Below the pieces are notes generated by a model. That model did no database searches. It was not told the origin of the DNA and saw nothing but the letters and a program-made list of their open reading frames with translations. This document shows, piece by piece, positions 11,051 to 19,755 of a DNA stretch of 64,000 nt (position 1 is its first letter; the number at the start of each line of letters is the position of its first letter). Source of the stretch: Vreelandella nanhaiensis (GTDB lineage: Bacteria > Pseudomonadota > Gammaproteobacteria > Pseudomonadales > Halomonadaceae); the NCBI RefSeq assembly GCF_003990185.1, contig NZ_RZHF01000008.1, positions 60,867-124,866 on the forward strand, given 5' to 3'. A program made the translations under genes and the position numbers.

Positions 11051-11677
11051 TTACGCCGAATGTTTTATTCGCTGGCGAAGCTTGGGGAGAGTGCGAGATA
11101 TAGGGGGGATCCTCAGACACATCAATAGGGCGCCTATAGCGGCATATATAAGCCACTCTTGCATATCTGCGCGCACTACCCACAAGAAATGCAGGAGTAC
11201 TAGCCCAAGGATTGCATAGTTGGCTTTATGCAAGGTTTTCCAGCGTTTCCCAAGCTTGCGCATTGACCAGCGGTTGGAGGTGATGCCTAAGGCAATCAAG
11301 CCCAGAAGAGCCAGCATGCCGACAATGATATAGGGCCGGTTGACAATTTCACTGCCTAGCTGAGCCCAGTTGAGGCCCAGAATAAACAACACGTAGCAGA
11401 GTAGGTGCATAGCCGCGTAGGCAAGCGCCCAGAGCCCCAACTGGCGGCGAATAAGGCTAAACCCCTTCCAGCGGGTCAGTTTTGTTAGCGGCGTCAAGCT
11501 TAGCGTCAGCAGCAGCAACCAAAGTGCGCCTTGGCCGATATTAAGCAGCAGGTAGCGTCCGGGCTCTGGCCCGGCCATGTTATTGGCTATCTGCCATCCC
11601 CACCAAATTAAGGGCATTAGGGCAGCAATAAAGACACCAACTCGCCAGAGCGACAAAAAACAAGCGGGCATTGGCAT
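11051..11677 (-). CDS. msrQ: MsrQ heme-binding membrane subunit of periplasmic methionine sulfoxide reductase
   Basis: A 208-residue b-type cytochrome with about six membrane helices that passes quinol electrons to MsrP. Family landmarks are GRYLLLNIGQGALWLLLLTLSLTP, RRQLGLWALAYAAMHLLCY, RPYIIVGMLAL, NRWSMRKLGKRWKTLHKANY and the final HFLWVVRADMQEW. Conserved His residues (in MHLLCY, LHKANY, LHFLW) are the likely heme ligands. Its ATG overlaps the msrP stop by one base (TAATG), so the pair is translationally coupled. Confidence 0.93.
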   Translation of the reverse strand: MPMPACFLSLWRVGVFIAALMPLIWWGWQIANNMAGPEPGRYLLLNIGQGALWLLLLTLSLTPLTKLTRWKGFSLIRRQLGLWALAYAAMHLLCYVLFILGLNWAQLGSEIVNRPYIIVGMLALLGLIALGITSNRWSMRKLGKRWKTLHKANYAILGLVLLHFLWVVRADMQEWLIYAAIGALLMCLRIPPISRTLPKLRQRIKHSA

Positions 11678-12702
11678 TAGTAATTAACCCGCAGGTCCAT
11701 TCCGGAATAGAGGCTGGCGACTTCATCGGCATAGCCATTAAACATACGCGTGTCGATGATATTGGTATTGAAAAGGCTGTTAGGCAGGCGGCGCTCCGTT
11801 GCCTGGCTCCAGCGAGGATGATCAACCTCAGGATTCACATTAGCGTAGAACCCGTACTCATTGGCAGCGATCTTCTGCCACGAATTGAGCGGCTCTTCTT
11901 CGACCAGCGATATACGCACAATGGATTTGATACTTTTGAAGCCGTATTTCCAGGGCACAACCAGGCGCAGGGGGGCGCCGTTCTGGTTGGGCAGCTCCCG
12001 GCCATACATGCCCATGGCCAGAAAGCTTAATGGATGCATGGCCTCATCAAGCCTCAAGCCCTCAACGTATGGCCAATCGATGAGGGCAAACGAAGAGCGC
12101 TGACCGGGCATTTGCTCAGGGTCTACCAGGGTTTCAAAACGCACGTACTTGGCTTTTGACGTGGGCTCTGCGCGCTGTATGACATCGGCAAGGGAAATGC
12201 CCAGCCAGGGAATCACCATTGACCAGGCCTCAACGCAGCGCAGGCGATAAATACGCTCTTCAAACTTAGAGGGTGACGCAATATCTTCAAGGGAAAAGCG
12301 ACCACCATTATTGACCTCGCCATCAATCACCACGCTCCAGGGCTGCGTTACCAACGTGCCGGCCTTACGTGCAGGGTCGCTTTTTCCCGTTCCGAATTCA
12401 AAAAAGTTGTTATAGCCACTGGCATCCGCAAAAGGGGCCGTTTTGTCCTGGGCAGGATCGCTCGGCACCACGGCTTGCCACTCGGCGGCATCACGCTTTT
12501 CCTTAAACCATTCGGGGGCGTCACTACTGGGTACGTCTTTGTAGTCAGGCCGCTGCTCTGATGCATGGGCGCTGCCTGCAAATGCCAAGCCAGCCCCCAG
12601 GCCGGCAAGCCCACCCATAAAGCGTCGGCGAGATAGATATGCTGACTCGGGGGTAACCTCCGATTCGTGTAAATCGCTTGGCTTGGCAATTTTAATCAGC
12701 AT
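11677..12702 (-). CDS. msrP: MsrP molybdopterin catalytic subunit of periplasmic methionine sulfoxide reductase
   Basis: A 341-residue molybdenum enzyme that repairs oxidised methionines in envelope proteins. A twin-arginine signal, [18 protein letters not shown] ending in AHA, occupies about residues 25-50, so it is exported folded through Tat. The Mo ligand Cys is in [33 protein letters not shown] is the cofactor-binding segment. GGAG lies 8 bases before the ATG at 12702. It forms an operon with msrQ; together they answer chlorine-type oxidative stress in other gammaproteobacteria. Confidence 0.95.
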   Translation of the reverse strand: MLIKIAKPSDLHESEVTPESAYLSRRRFMGGLAGLGAGLAFAGSAHASEQRPDYKDVPSSDAPEWFKEKRDAAEWQAVVPSDPAQDKTAPFADASGYNNFFEFGTGKSDPARKAGTLVTQPWSVVIDGEVNNGGRFSLEDIASPSKFEERIYRLRCVEAWSMVIPWLGISLADVIQRAEPTSKAKYVRFETLVDPEQMPGQRSSFALIDWPYVEGLRLDEAMHPLSFLAMGMYGRELPNQNGAPLRLVVPWKYGFKSIKSIVRISLVEEEPLNSWQKIAANEYGFYANVNPEVDHPRWSQATERRLPNSLFNTNIIDTRMFNGYADEVASLYSGMDLRVNY

Positions 12703-12863
12703 GGTGATATCTCCTGCCAGTGAGCACGTATTGCTGGCTAGTATGATTCAACTAAGAAATACATTGAGTGGTTAAAAGAGCAGAACAGCTTGGGTTCATC
12801 TCAATGCTGGATTGCTCATCGGTAATTAAGCGTAGACTTTTCATTGCCTGTTCAGGGAGCTTT

Positions 12864-13892
12864 CTAGTCACTTTTCGACGGTTTTTCTTTGATGCTAATT
12901 GAGGCGGGTAGTTCAGCAAGTTGCTGCTGTAACGTTAGCATTTGTTGAGCCATTTGCGCTTGCCACTCACGCTCATGCCGAGCCTTTTCACTTTGCTGCT
13001 GGTAAGCGTTCTGCGCTTGGCTCAGCTGCTGAGTAACAGACTCATATTGCTGCTTTAGTGTTACGATCTGCTGTTCGAGATCTTTAACCTGTTGCGCTGA
13101 ATTGGCCGTTTCAACCTGTTGCTGGCGTAGCTCGCTACGGCTTGATTTCAGCTCTTCATTCAACGCTTCAATCCGCTGTTGCTTCTGCTGTAGCCGTTTC
13201 TGGAAAGCTTTCTCTTCCTGGGCGCGTTCTTGGCGTGCTTCGTCCAGCATCGCCATTAGGCGTCCTTCGGCGGCTTCGTTACGCTGTTCTTCTTGAGCTA
13301 GGCGCTTTTCCCAGCCGCTTTGCTGTTCTTTCAAAGCCTGGCTGTGCTGTTCAGCAATAGCCGTGTGCTGCTGCTGCATTTCCTGATTGGCATTTTTAAG
13401 CTGCTGATTCTCTTGTCGCGCCTCATTAGCAGCTTGTTGAAGGTGCTGCTCACTGGCCTGGCTTGCTGCCAGTTCGCGATTGAGTGCTTCCAGGCGCTGC
13501 TCGGTATGTCGTAGATGTTCAGCCAAAGCGCTTTCGCGCTGTTCGGCATTGGCTGTCTTCTGGGCTGCCTCCATGGCCGCCCGCTGCGCCTCTTCTACCT
13601 GCCTGTTGGCTTCTTCGCGGTAATGAATAAGTGCCTGATTAGCAACTTCCTGAGCTTCACGCCATAACTCGCTTGCAACATTAACGACGACTTCGGGAAC
13701 ACCCTTGGGCGGAGGGACGTCGCGGTTTTGCTCGCGCTCAGTGCGCCATAGGCGAAAGTGCTCACTAATGGTCGTAAAACTACCGGTACCCAGCACCTCG
13801 CGGATGCGCTGCACGCTAGGTGTATCTCCACGGCTCAATAGTGTATCGATTGCCTGCTGAACATCACTGTACTGAATACCACTGCGTGCCAT
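12864..13892 (-). CDS. KfrA-like DNA-binding protein with long coiled coil
   Basis: A 342-residue protein. The first ~55 residues (SDVQQAIDTLLSRGDTPSVQRIREVLGTGSFTTISEHF) match the KfrA_N helix-turn-helix found in plasmid partition and repression proteins. From about residue 75 to 330 it is an almost continuous Gln/Glu/Ala-rich coiled coil. Plasmid KfrA represses its own promoter and forms filament-like structures. This copy is chromosomal in context, with msrP downstream and a tyrosine recombinase diverging upstream. It may self-regulate through the palindromes in the 289-base gap. Its cellular role is unknown. Confidence 0.8.
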   Translation of the reverse strand: MARSGIQYSDVQQAIDTLLSRGDTPSVQRIREVLGTGSFTTISEHFRLWRTEREQNRDVPPPKGVPEVVVNVASELWREAQEVANQALIHYREEANRQVEEAQRAAMEAAQKTANAEQRESALAEHLRHTEQRLEALNRELAASQASEQHLQQAANEARQENQQLKNANQEMQQQHTAIAEQHSQALKEQQSGWEKRLAQEEQRNEAAEGRLMAMLDEARQERAQEEKAFQKRLQQKQQRIEALNEELKSSRSELRQQQVETANSAQQVKDLEQQIVTLKQQYESVTQQLSQAQNAYQQQSEKARHEREWQAQMAQQMLTLQQQLAELPASISIKEKPSKSD

Positions 13893-13955
13893 GTTAAGTG
13901 CCTTCTTGCGCGAACGATTGATGGCCTATTATCCGCTGATTTAGTTTTTAACACA

Positions 13956-13985
13956 ATAATTACGTTATATGTATTACGTAATTAT
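13956..13985. repeat. 30-bp spaced palindrome in the kfrA-like/recombinase gap
   Basis: Perfect 10-bp arms (ATAATTACGT and ACGTAATTAT) flank a 10-bp centre. It begins 64 bases upstream of the KfrA-like start. The arm-spacer-arm form fits a dimeric operator (autorepression) or a tyrosine recombinase core site; sequence cannot separate these. Confidence 0.6.
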
Positions 13986-14007
13986 ATTTATCTTAAATAC
14001 CATAAAA

Positions 14008-14031
14008 TCAAGATTACCCATATTATCTTGA
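14008..14031. repeat. second spaced palindrome, same spacer length
   Basis: Arms TCAAGAT and ATCTTGA (7 bp, perfect) flank a 10-bp centre that shares 6 of 10 positions with the centre of the palindrome at 13956. It lies 22 bases further from the KfrA-like gene, in the same AT-rich divergent gap. Confidence 0.5.
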
Positions 14032-14181
14032 GTTTTGTGAGCTGTAGCATCATACTTTTAGGCCTCAAACCGCCTACTGCTTTGCTTATAGGTAGGTAGA
14101 TACTTATGCGTATAATAATATTCAGTGACTTGTGTTTATTTATTAGTTAATTCAATGTGTTATTAATGTTCAAGGCGGGTA

Positions 14182-15357
14182 ATGATTCATATAAATGAAA
14201 GTAAAGAGAGCGGCTTGGTCAACATCAGAGGAGGCGTTCAGCGAGAAGTGCTGCCGGTTGCACCACTGGTGGTCGAGCGTGCTATCAAACCGGCCGGAGC
14301 ACGAATTAGTGCCGGTACGGATGCTGAAGCCGTAGCAGCGTGGCTGGTCGAGTACCAGGACAGCCCGCAAACCTTAAAGAGCTATCGCCGTGAAACGGAG
14401 CGCCTGCTGCTATGGCTTGAAAGCAAGCAGCTAACGCTTGGCGCCCTGGACCGGGAAATGTTGCGTCAGTTTGAGCTTTTTCTGGCTGATCCTCAGCCTT
14501 ACGAACACTGGGTTGGGCCTTCCAAGCCTCGCCATCATCCCCAGTGGCGCCCCTTTAGAGGCGGGCTTTCGCCTGCTAGCCGCCGTCAGAGCCTGATTAT
14601 TCTGCAGGGGCTTTTTAGCTGGCTGGTAGAAGCAGGGTGGGTTAGTCATAACCCGTTTAGGTTAATGCGTGATAAATCACGTCGCTTGAGTAACCATTCA
14701 CAACGCATCGAGCGTTACCTTGAACGCGGTTTATGGGAGTGGTTTTGGCAATGGCTAAATAGGCCGCTAGCGCTAGGCCAGAGTAGCCGCGCCGAGTATG
14801 AGCAAATCAGGCGCCAGTTTATTTTTAGTTTTGCCTATCTACTCGCCCCGCGTATAAGCGAAATGGCCGATGCCCGAATGGGAGATTTCCAGATGGTAGA
14901 AGGGCGCTGGTGGTGGTCTGTGGTAGGCAAGGGCAGTAAAATAGCCCGTGTACCGCTGCCTGAAGATATGCAGGAGTGCCTGGCCCGGTGGCGAAAATAC
15001 CTGGGGCTCAACGCTTGGCCAGACCATGCAGATGAAAGCCCGGTGATAAGGGCGCTTGATGGCTGCCGGGGCATTGGCCATAACCAGCTTTATCGATTGA
15101 TTCGTGACACCTTTTTACAGGCGGCCGACGCGCTTGAGAACGAGGGCGGGCTGCCAGCCTATATAGCCGCGTTGCGTAAAGCTACCCCGCACTGGTTGCG
15201 TCACACATCCATTACCCACCAGGCGCAGGCCGGTATTAGTTTGCGTCATTTGGCCGAGAGCGCACGGCATGCACGATTGGATACCACGTCTCGCTACCTG
15301 CATACAGAGGATGACGAGTGGCACCGCGAACAGCAACGCCACCGGCTTACGCCATAA
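14182..15357 (+). CDS. tyrosine site-specific recombinase (integrase family)
   Basis: A 391-residue tyrosine recombinase with all catalytic residues present: R224 in LLAPRISE, K253 in VGKGSKIARVPLP, H337 and R340 in HWLRHT, H363 in ARHARLDTTSRYLH, and the nucleophile Y372. A SAM-like N-terminal core-binding domain (TLKSYRRETERLLLWL, about residues 64-79) precedes it. A 40-residue extra N-terminal region is present. It is longer than XerC/D and not next to a tRNA, phage or transposon gene here. It diverges from the KfrA-like gene. AGGCGGGT precedes the ATG. Its target site is unknown. Confidence 0.88.
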   Translation: MIHINESKESGLVNIRGGVQREVLPVAPLVVERAIKPAGARISAGTDAEAVAAWLVEYQDSPQTLKSYRRETERLLLWLESKQLTLGALDREMLRQFELFLADPQPYEHWVGPSKPRHHPQWRPFRGGLSPASRRQSLIILQGLFSWLVEAGWVSHNPFRLMRDKSRRLSNHSQRIERYLERGLWEWFWQWLNRPLALGQSSRAEYEQIRRQFIFSFAYLLAPRISEMADARMGDFQMVEGRWWWSVVGKGSKIARVPLPEDMQECLARWRKYLGLNAWPDHADESPVIRALDGCRGIGHNQLYRLIRDTFLQAADALENEGGLPAYIAALRKATPHWLRHTSITHQAQAGISLRHLAESARHARLDTTSRYLHTEDDEWHREQQRHRLTP

Positions 15358-15430
15358 TACCCCTTTAAAGCAGGCTGAATTGGTATACTGAGTCACTGAT
15401 TTTTTAAATACGTATACGAAAGGAATTTCC

Positions 15431-15847
15431 ATGAGCACTTCCGGCGCCGAACAGGCTCAGCAAGAGCTGATTGAAGAGTTCGAGATGTTTGATAATTGGA
15501 TGGACCGATATCAATACATTATTGATATGGGCAAGCAGTTGCCTGATTTTCCTGAGGCGCTGAAAACCGATCAGTATAAAATTCAGGGCTGTCAGTCAAA
15601 TGTTTGGATGTGCCATGAGGAGCGGGACAATCAACTAATTTTCAAGGCCACCTCTGATGCGGCCATTGTCTCTGGGCTTATCGCGGTACTCCTGCGGATT
15701 TACAGCGGGCGCTCGGCGGCTGAAATCAGCACGACCGAGCCTCACTTCATGGCCGACCTAGGGTTGGATAAGCACCTCTCTCCCACGCGCAGTAACGGCC
15801 TGCATGCCATGCTTGAGCGAATCTATCAAGTCGCCAAACAGAGTTGA
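15431..15847 (+). CDS. sufE: SufE-family cysteine desulfuration protein
   Basis: A 138-residue sulfur acceptor that takes persulfide from a SufS/CsdA-type cysteine desulfurase for Fe-S assembly. The acceptor Cys lies in YKIQGCQSNVWM (about residues 48-59); SGLIAVLLRIYSGRSAAEI and GLDKHLSPTRSNGLHAML are typical SufE/CsdE segments. AAGGAATTTCC precedes the ATG. No suf genes adjoin it, so the partner is encoded elsewhere; it could equally be named csdE. Confidence 0.9.
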   Translation: MSTSGAEQAQQELIEEFEMFDNWMDRYQYIIDMGKQLPDFPEALKTDQYKIQGCQSNVWMCHEERDNQLIFKATSDAAIVSGLIAVLLRIYSGRSAAEISTTEPHFMADLGLDKHLSPTRSNGLHAMLERIYQVAKQS

Positions 15848-15920
15848 GCATACGAATCTTATTCGAGAATAAGACAGCCTAAGGGTTTTACTAAAGAAAA
15901 GCTTTACTGAAAGGCTGGCT

Positions 15921-16247
15921 TTAGTGAGGAGAGTGGTTATCGCCATACGATGGCCGCTCACTATCCTCGCGGCAAAGCTGCTCGCTGCGCCCGCCGGGCA
16001 CTGGATCCATGCCGCCGGGATTACCCGGGTGGCACTTGGTGATCCGCTTGAGGGCCATCCAGCCGCCTTTAACAGGCCCATGGACCTGGATGGCTTCAAT
16101 GGTATAGGAAGAACAGCTGGGCCAGAAACGGCAGCGCGGGCCAAGCAGGGGGCTGATGGCATACTGATAAAGGCGTACAGCGGCTATCAGCAAATAGCCC
16201 ACAAGACGGCTGGCTACGCTGAAGCCTGTACGCCACCACTGTGCCAT
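15921..16247 (-). CDS. yidD: membrane protein insertion efficiency factor YidD
   Basis: A 108-residue small membrane-associated protein that assists YidC-mediated insertion. Signature: [20 protein letters not shown] (about residues 26-45), then [18 protein letters not shown] and [13 protein letters not shown]. Usually yidD sits between rnpA and yidC. Here it overlaps the hisI stop by one base (TAATG), an uncommon position. The C-terminal tail after the core is charged and probably disordered. Confidence 0.93.
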   Translation of the reverse strand: MAQWWRTGFSVASRLVGYLLIAAVRLYQYAISPLLGPRCRFWPSCSSYTIEAIQVHGPVKGGWMALKRITKCHPGNPGGMDPVPGGRSEQLCREDSERPSYGDNHSPH

Positions 16248-16714
16248 TATTGGTTACCGTATAGCTCAGCCGGGTCGATCAGTGGTTCACTGTTGATGTG
16301 CGCCTGCTTATCGTTTAGCGAAAGGTAGAAACAACTGCGGCGGCCGGTATGACAGGCAGGGCCGGTTTGCTCAACCTCTAAAAGCAGTGTGTCGCCATCG
16401 CAATCTAATGCTGCCGATTTGAGATGTTGCTGCTGGCCTGATGATTCGCCTTTGCGCCATAGCTTTTTACGCGAGCGCGAATAGTAGCAGACGCGGTGGG
16501 TCGCCAGCGTCTCTTCGAGCGCTTCTCGGTTCATCCATGCCATCATCAGCACTTCTTTGGTGTCGTGCTGCTGAGCAATGGCGGGTAACAAACCTTCAGC
16601 ATTGAAGCGCACAGCATCGAGAAGCGTCATCGTGTCAGGTAAGGTATCTTTGGAAGCGGCCGACTCAAGCGCTTTGAAAAGCTCGTTTGAGGGTAGTTGG
16701 CTAAAACGGGACAT
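16247..16714 (-). CDS. hisI: phosphoribosyl-AMP cyclohydrolase
   Basis: A 155-residue Zn/Mg enzyme of histidine synthesis that opens the adenine ring of phosphoribosyl-AMP. The segments [41 protein letters not shown] and [11 protein letters not shown] carry the conserved Cys/Asp metal ligands. It is monofunctional (no HisE domain). The start at 16714 (MSRFSQLP) is 5 bases after the zur stop with GAGCGAG upstream, and was preferred over 16750, which would lie inside zur. A short extra N-terminal region of ~30 residues is present. Confidence 0.93.
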   Translation of the reverse strand: MSRFSQLPSNELFKALESAASKDTLPDTMTLLDAVRFNAEGLLPAIAQQHDTKEVLMMAWMNREALEETLATHRVCYYSRSRKKLWRKGESSGQQQHLKSAALDCDGDTLLLEVEQTGPACHTGRRSCFYLSLNDKQAHINSEPLIDPAELYGNQ

Positions 16715-16719
16715 GCTAT

Positions 16720-17166
16720 TTACTCGCTCTTGGCTCTGCAGTTCTGACACAGCCCTTGTAACTCGATGGTTTGGCGTTCAACACTAAACCCCTGACGCTT
16801 GGCGAAAGCGGCTAACTGGTCGCTTACTTCATCCAAATGCAACTCCTCTACGTACCCACACTGGCGGCAGATAAGTAACTGAAAGCCATGGATATGCTCA
16901 GGGCAGGCGCATGCCACGTAAGCATTTTGCGATTCAATCCGATGCACAAGGCCCTGGTCAATTAAGAATTCGAGGGCTCTATACACAGTTGGCGGGCGCG
17001 CAGCCGCGTGCTCTGTGGAAAGCTTATCAAGCAGGTCATAGGCCTTAAGACCACCACCATTCTTGGCAATCAGTTCCAGCACTCGACGCCGAATGGGCGT
17101 AAATCGAACGCCGCGGCTATGGCACTGTGATTCCGCTTGTTGAAGTAGCGTATTCGCTTCAGTCAT
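16720..17166 (-). CDS. zur: zinc uptake regulator, Fur family
   Basis: A 148-residue Fur-family repressor most like Zur. The winged helix includes RFTPIRRRVLELIAKNGGGLKAYDLLDKL and PPTVYRALEFLIDQGLVHRIES. Structural zinc Cys pairs are in CRQCGYVEEL and CQNCRAKSE. Zur represses zinc import when Zn is sufficient. No znuABC is next to it and no obvious Zur palindrome lies in the 32-base gap upstream, so it may be co-transcribed after the ATP-grasp gene. Assignment to Zur rather than Fur rests on the YRALxFLxxQGxVHxxES pattern. Confidence 0.88.
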   Translation of the reverse strand: MTEANTLLQQAESQCHSRGVRFTPIRRRVLELIAKNGGGLKAYDLLDKLSTEHAAARPPTVYRALEFLIDQGLVHRIESQNAYVACACPEHIHGFQLLICRQCGYVEELHLDEVSDQLAAFAKRQGFSVERQTIELQGLCQNCRAKSE

Positions 17167-17198
17167 TGGTGCACTCGTTGAACGTCATAAGCCTTAGT

Positions 17199-18197
17199 CT
17201 ACGCGCTTGCAGTAGTTGTGTCAGGGGTTTCGGCCAGCTCACTCTTACGCGCAAAGTGGTACTGGGCAAAGGCTACACGTTTGGCAACCGATACCCCCTC
17301 AGGCTGACGCTCAATCAAATCGAGTCGGCGGCGCAGGCCTTCGCCGTTTGTCATCTGAATGGCAAGGCCCGGGCGAGCATTGAGTTCCAACAGCATGGGG
17401 CCATGCTGACGATCAAGCACCATATCTGTCCCCAGATAACCCAAGCCGGTCATTTCATAACAGCCTGCCGCCAGATTAAGCAAGGTATCCCATTGAGGGA
17501 CCACCAAGCTTGCAAGGTCATGGCCCGTATCGGGGTGACTAAAGCACGGTCGGTCAAACTGTACGCCACGCAAAGCCTCACCGGTGGCGATGTTTAACCC
17601 AACGCCTACAGCCCCTTGGTGCAGATTGGCTTTACCATCAGAGGCCGCCGTAGATAAACGCATCATGGCCATCACCGGATAACCCTTGAAAACAATGACC
17701 CGGATATCCGGCACGCCTTCATAGGTATAGGCCATCAAGCTTTCATCAAAATTGATCAGTGTCTCGATCAGGGCAACATCCGGAGAGCCACCCAGTGAGT
17801 AAAGTCCTGAGAGGATGTTAGAAACATGGCGCTCCACATCCTCAAGAGTCAGATGCGCGCCACTGGGCTTCACAAACTGGTTATCGACGACTTTTTCAAT
17901 AACCAGAATGCCCTTGCCGCCGCTGCCTTTGGCGGGCTTGATCACAAAGCCATTGTGGCCAGTTAGCATGTCGCCAATATGTTTGACGCCAAACTGTGTG
18001 GTCACCGTGCCAATCAGTTCGGGCGTGGTAATCCCGTACTGTTGGGCAAGCAGCTTGGTTTTCAGCTTGTCATCTACCAGCGGATAGAGACGGCGCGAAT
18101 TGTAGCGGCCGATGTACCGGATGTTACGCCGGTTCATGCCGATGATGCCTTTATCCCGAAGGCGGCCCGGCCATGCCCAGTCCTTGAACCAGCTCAT
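17199..18197 (-). CDS. RimK-like ATP-grasp ligase (alpha-L-glutamate ligase-like)
   Basis: A 332-residue ATP-grasp enzyme of the RimK-related family. Visible motifs: GFVIKPAKGSGGKGILVIEK (ATP-binding glycine loop, about residues 82-101), LIETLINFDESLMAYTYEGVPDIRVIVF, and the metal-binding LLELNARPGLAIQMTN (about residues 276-291). Relatives ligate amino acids or glutamate to peptides or small molecules; this one's substrate is unknown. It is the third gene of a conserved trio with the 7TM transglutaminase-like and retropepsin-like genes and overlaps its predecessor by 4 bases (ATGA). Confidence 0.85.
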   Translation of the reverse strand: MSWFKDWAWPGRLRDKGIIGMNRRNIRYIGRYNSRRLYPLVDDKLKTKLLAQQYGITTPELIGTVTTQFGVKHIGDMLTGHNGFVIKPAKGSGGKGILVIEKVVDNQFVKPSGAHLTLEDVERHVSNILSGLYSLGGSPDVALIETLINFDESLMAYTYEGVPDIRVIVFKGYPVMAMMRLSTAASDGKANLHQGAVGVGLNIATGEALRGVQFDRPCFSHPDTGHDLASLVVPQWDTLLNLAAGCYEMTGLGYLGTDMVLDRQHGPMLLELNARPGLAIQMTNGEGLRRRLDLIERQPEGVSVAKRVAFAQYHFARKSELAETPDTTTASA

Positions 18198-19717
18198 GAC
18201 GGCTTCTCGTCATCGGTGATCGGTTTGAAGCGGCGCAGCTCCAGCAAACGGTAGCCCGTGTAGTTACCCAGCAGCAAAATCAGAGCCATCAGGATCAGCT
18301 GAACGCCCAGGAAGTTGAAAGTAATATGGCGTACCCAGGGATTGTTCATGGCCAGGTAGGCGAGTACCGCAGTCAACAGGCTGCCGCCGCCCTGAATCAG
18401 TACCTGTTTAGGACCTTCTTCTTCCCAGAGAATCGACATCCGCTCAATGGTCCAGGCCAGGATGATCATCGGGAAGAACGTGACCGTAAGCCCGGCGCTT
18501 AGCCCCATACGGTACGCCAGAACGGTGAAGATGGAGATAATGGCGATGACCGTTATGATGACCGCGGAAACCCTGGCTACAAGTAGTAGATTCAGGTAAG
18601 AGAGATAATTACGGATAATCAGACCAACGGCGACAATCAGCAGAAAGCCGATCAAACCAGTGGGCAGGGTGGTTTGAATAAAGGCGAGGGCAATGAGCAC
18701 CGGCATAAAGGTGCCCGATGTCTTAATACCCACCAGCACGCGTAGAAATACCACTACCAATGCGCCAATCGGGATCAGCAGAATGGTCTGGAAAAGCGCC
18801 TGTTCTTCCAGCGGCAAGCTGTGGATGGAAAAATTGAGTAGCGTGTCTTCTGAGTAGTGGTTGCGTACCGCGGCTGAAGCTGGCTGATGATGCGTCAGCA
18901 TGGAAAACGATACCCGCGAATTGGTGCCGCCCTGGACTTCAAGCACCGCACGCCCACCGGTTTCCCATAGCAGCAGGTTATCTGGCTGTCCCTGTTCGCC
19001 CGTTATGGGGTTAAACAGTGACCACTGATTGGCAGACTCATCGAACACTTGAATCCAGCTGCTTAACGACTGGCGGCGGCGCCCATCTTCAAGCACCAGC
19101 CCGCTCACTTCTCGGGCTTGAACGCCTGCTTGATTAAGTAAGCGGACAATTAGTGCCGAAGGCGTTTCCTGAGTAAGCAGCAAGCGGGCGCTTTCGCCCT
19201 GGCGTTCCCCATTTACATCTAAAATCAGCTCGCGCGTGAAGGTAGCGTTATTGGCGCTGCGCGCCCATGCTCTGTCAATTAGCTGGCTGGCGGCCGAGTC
19301 ATAGGGGCTTTCCCAGGGCGTTGTCGAGGCTAGCCCGGGTGGCGTCTGTATCGGTGGGCGGGCGTCGGGTGAAACCAGCATCTGTACAGAGTAGTAAAGC
19401 TGCTGACTGCCGGCCGCATCACGTGTTGTCCACTGTGCCTGACGGCCCAGCTCGTCGGCTTTGTATGCTAATCCATATCCCGAAGAGGCGGTATTTTCGG
19501 TTAAGACACGAAAGCCGTTTTGATGCGATGGCAAGGCAAGGTCAACCTGAACCGGACCGTTTTGGGCATTGAAGTTAATAACGGCTTCAATTTCCCACAC
19601 CTGGCGCTGTTCGCCCGGTACCCAAGGTATCTCAAATTGAAGATGCCGGTGCACACTGGTGGCAATACCTGCCACCAGAAGTAATCCAACAATTACATAA
19701 AAAGGGAGCCGGGACAT
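18194..19717 (-). CDS. inactive transglutaminase-like protein fused to seven-helix membrane domain
   Basis: A 507-residue protein. An N-terminal signal/anchor helix (about residues 4-20) is followed by a ~230-residue periplasmic region with a transglutaminase-like fold section (ARSANNATFTRELILDV, LLNQAGVQAREVSGLVLEDG, LSSWIQVFDES, WSLFNPITG). The Cys of an active Cys-His-Asp triad is not evident, matching the family name. From about residue 255 there are seven or so membrane helices, including LIPIGALVVVFLRVLVGIKT and GLIGFLLIVAVGLIIRNYL. It probably anchors or presents the substrate for its two partners. AGGAATTTTC precedes the ATG. Confidence 0.85.
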   Translation of the reverse strand: MSRLPFYVIVGLLLVAGIATSVHRHLQFEIPWVPGEQRQVWEIEAVINFNAQNGPVQVDLALPSHQNGFRVLTENTASSGYGLAYKADELGRQAQWTTRDAAGSQQLYYSVQMLVSPDARPPIQTPPGLASTTPWESPYDSAASQLIDRAWARSANNATFTRELILDVNGERQGESARLLLTQETPSALIVRLLNQAGVQAREVSGLVLEDGRRRQSLSSWIQVFDESANQWSLFNPITGEQGQPDNLLLWETGGRAVLEVQGGTNSRVSFSMLTHHQPASAAVRNHYSEDTLLNFSIHSLPLEEQALFQTILLIPIGALVVVFLRVLVGIKTSGTFMPVLIALAFIQTTLPTGLIGFLLIVAVGLIIRNYLSYLNLLLVARVSAVIITVIAIISIFTVLAYRMGLSAGLTVTFFPMIILAWTIERMSILWEEEGPKQVLIQGGGSLLTAVLAYLAMNNPWVRHITFNFLGVQLILMALILLLGNYTGYRLLELRRFKPITDDEKPS

Positions 19718-19755
19718 GAAAATTCCTTTTAGCGAAAAGCGGCAGGGGAGCGCGA

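Noticed and set aside
10992..11219. Plus-strand 75-residue frame starting MAFMLSLLPMSLLFLGG
   Set aside because: It has a hydrophobic start but no ribosome site, follows the nfuA terminator, and its second half is the antisense of msrQ.
17167..17198. Zur box search upstream of zur
   Set aside because: Only 32 bases separate zur from the preceding gene and no palindromic Zur-like site is seen.
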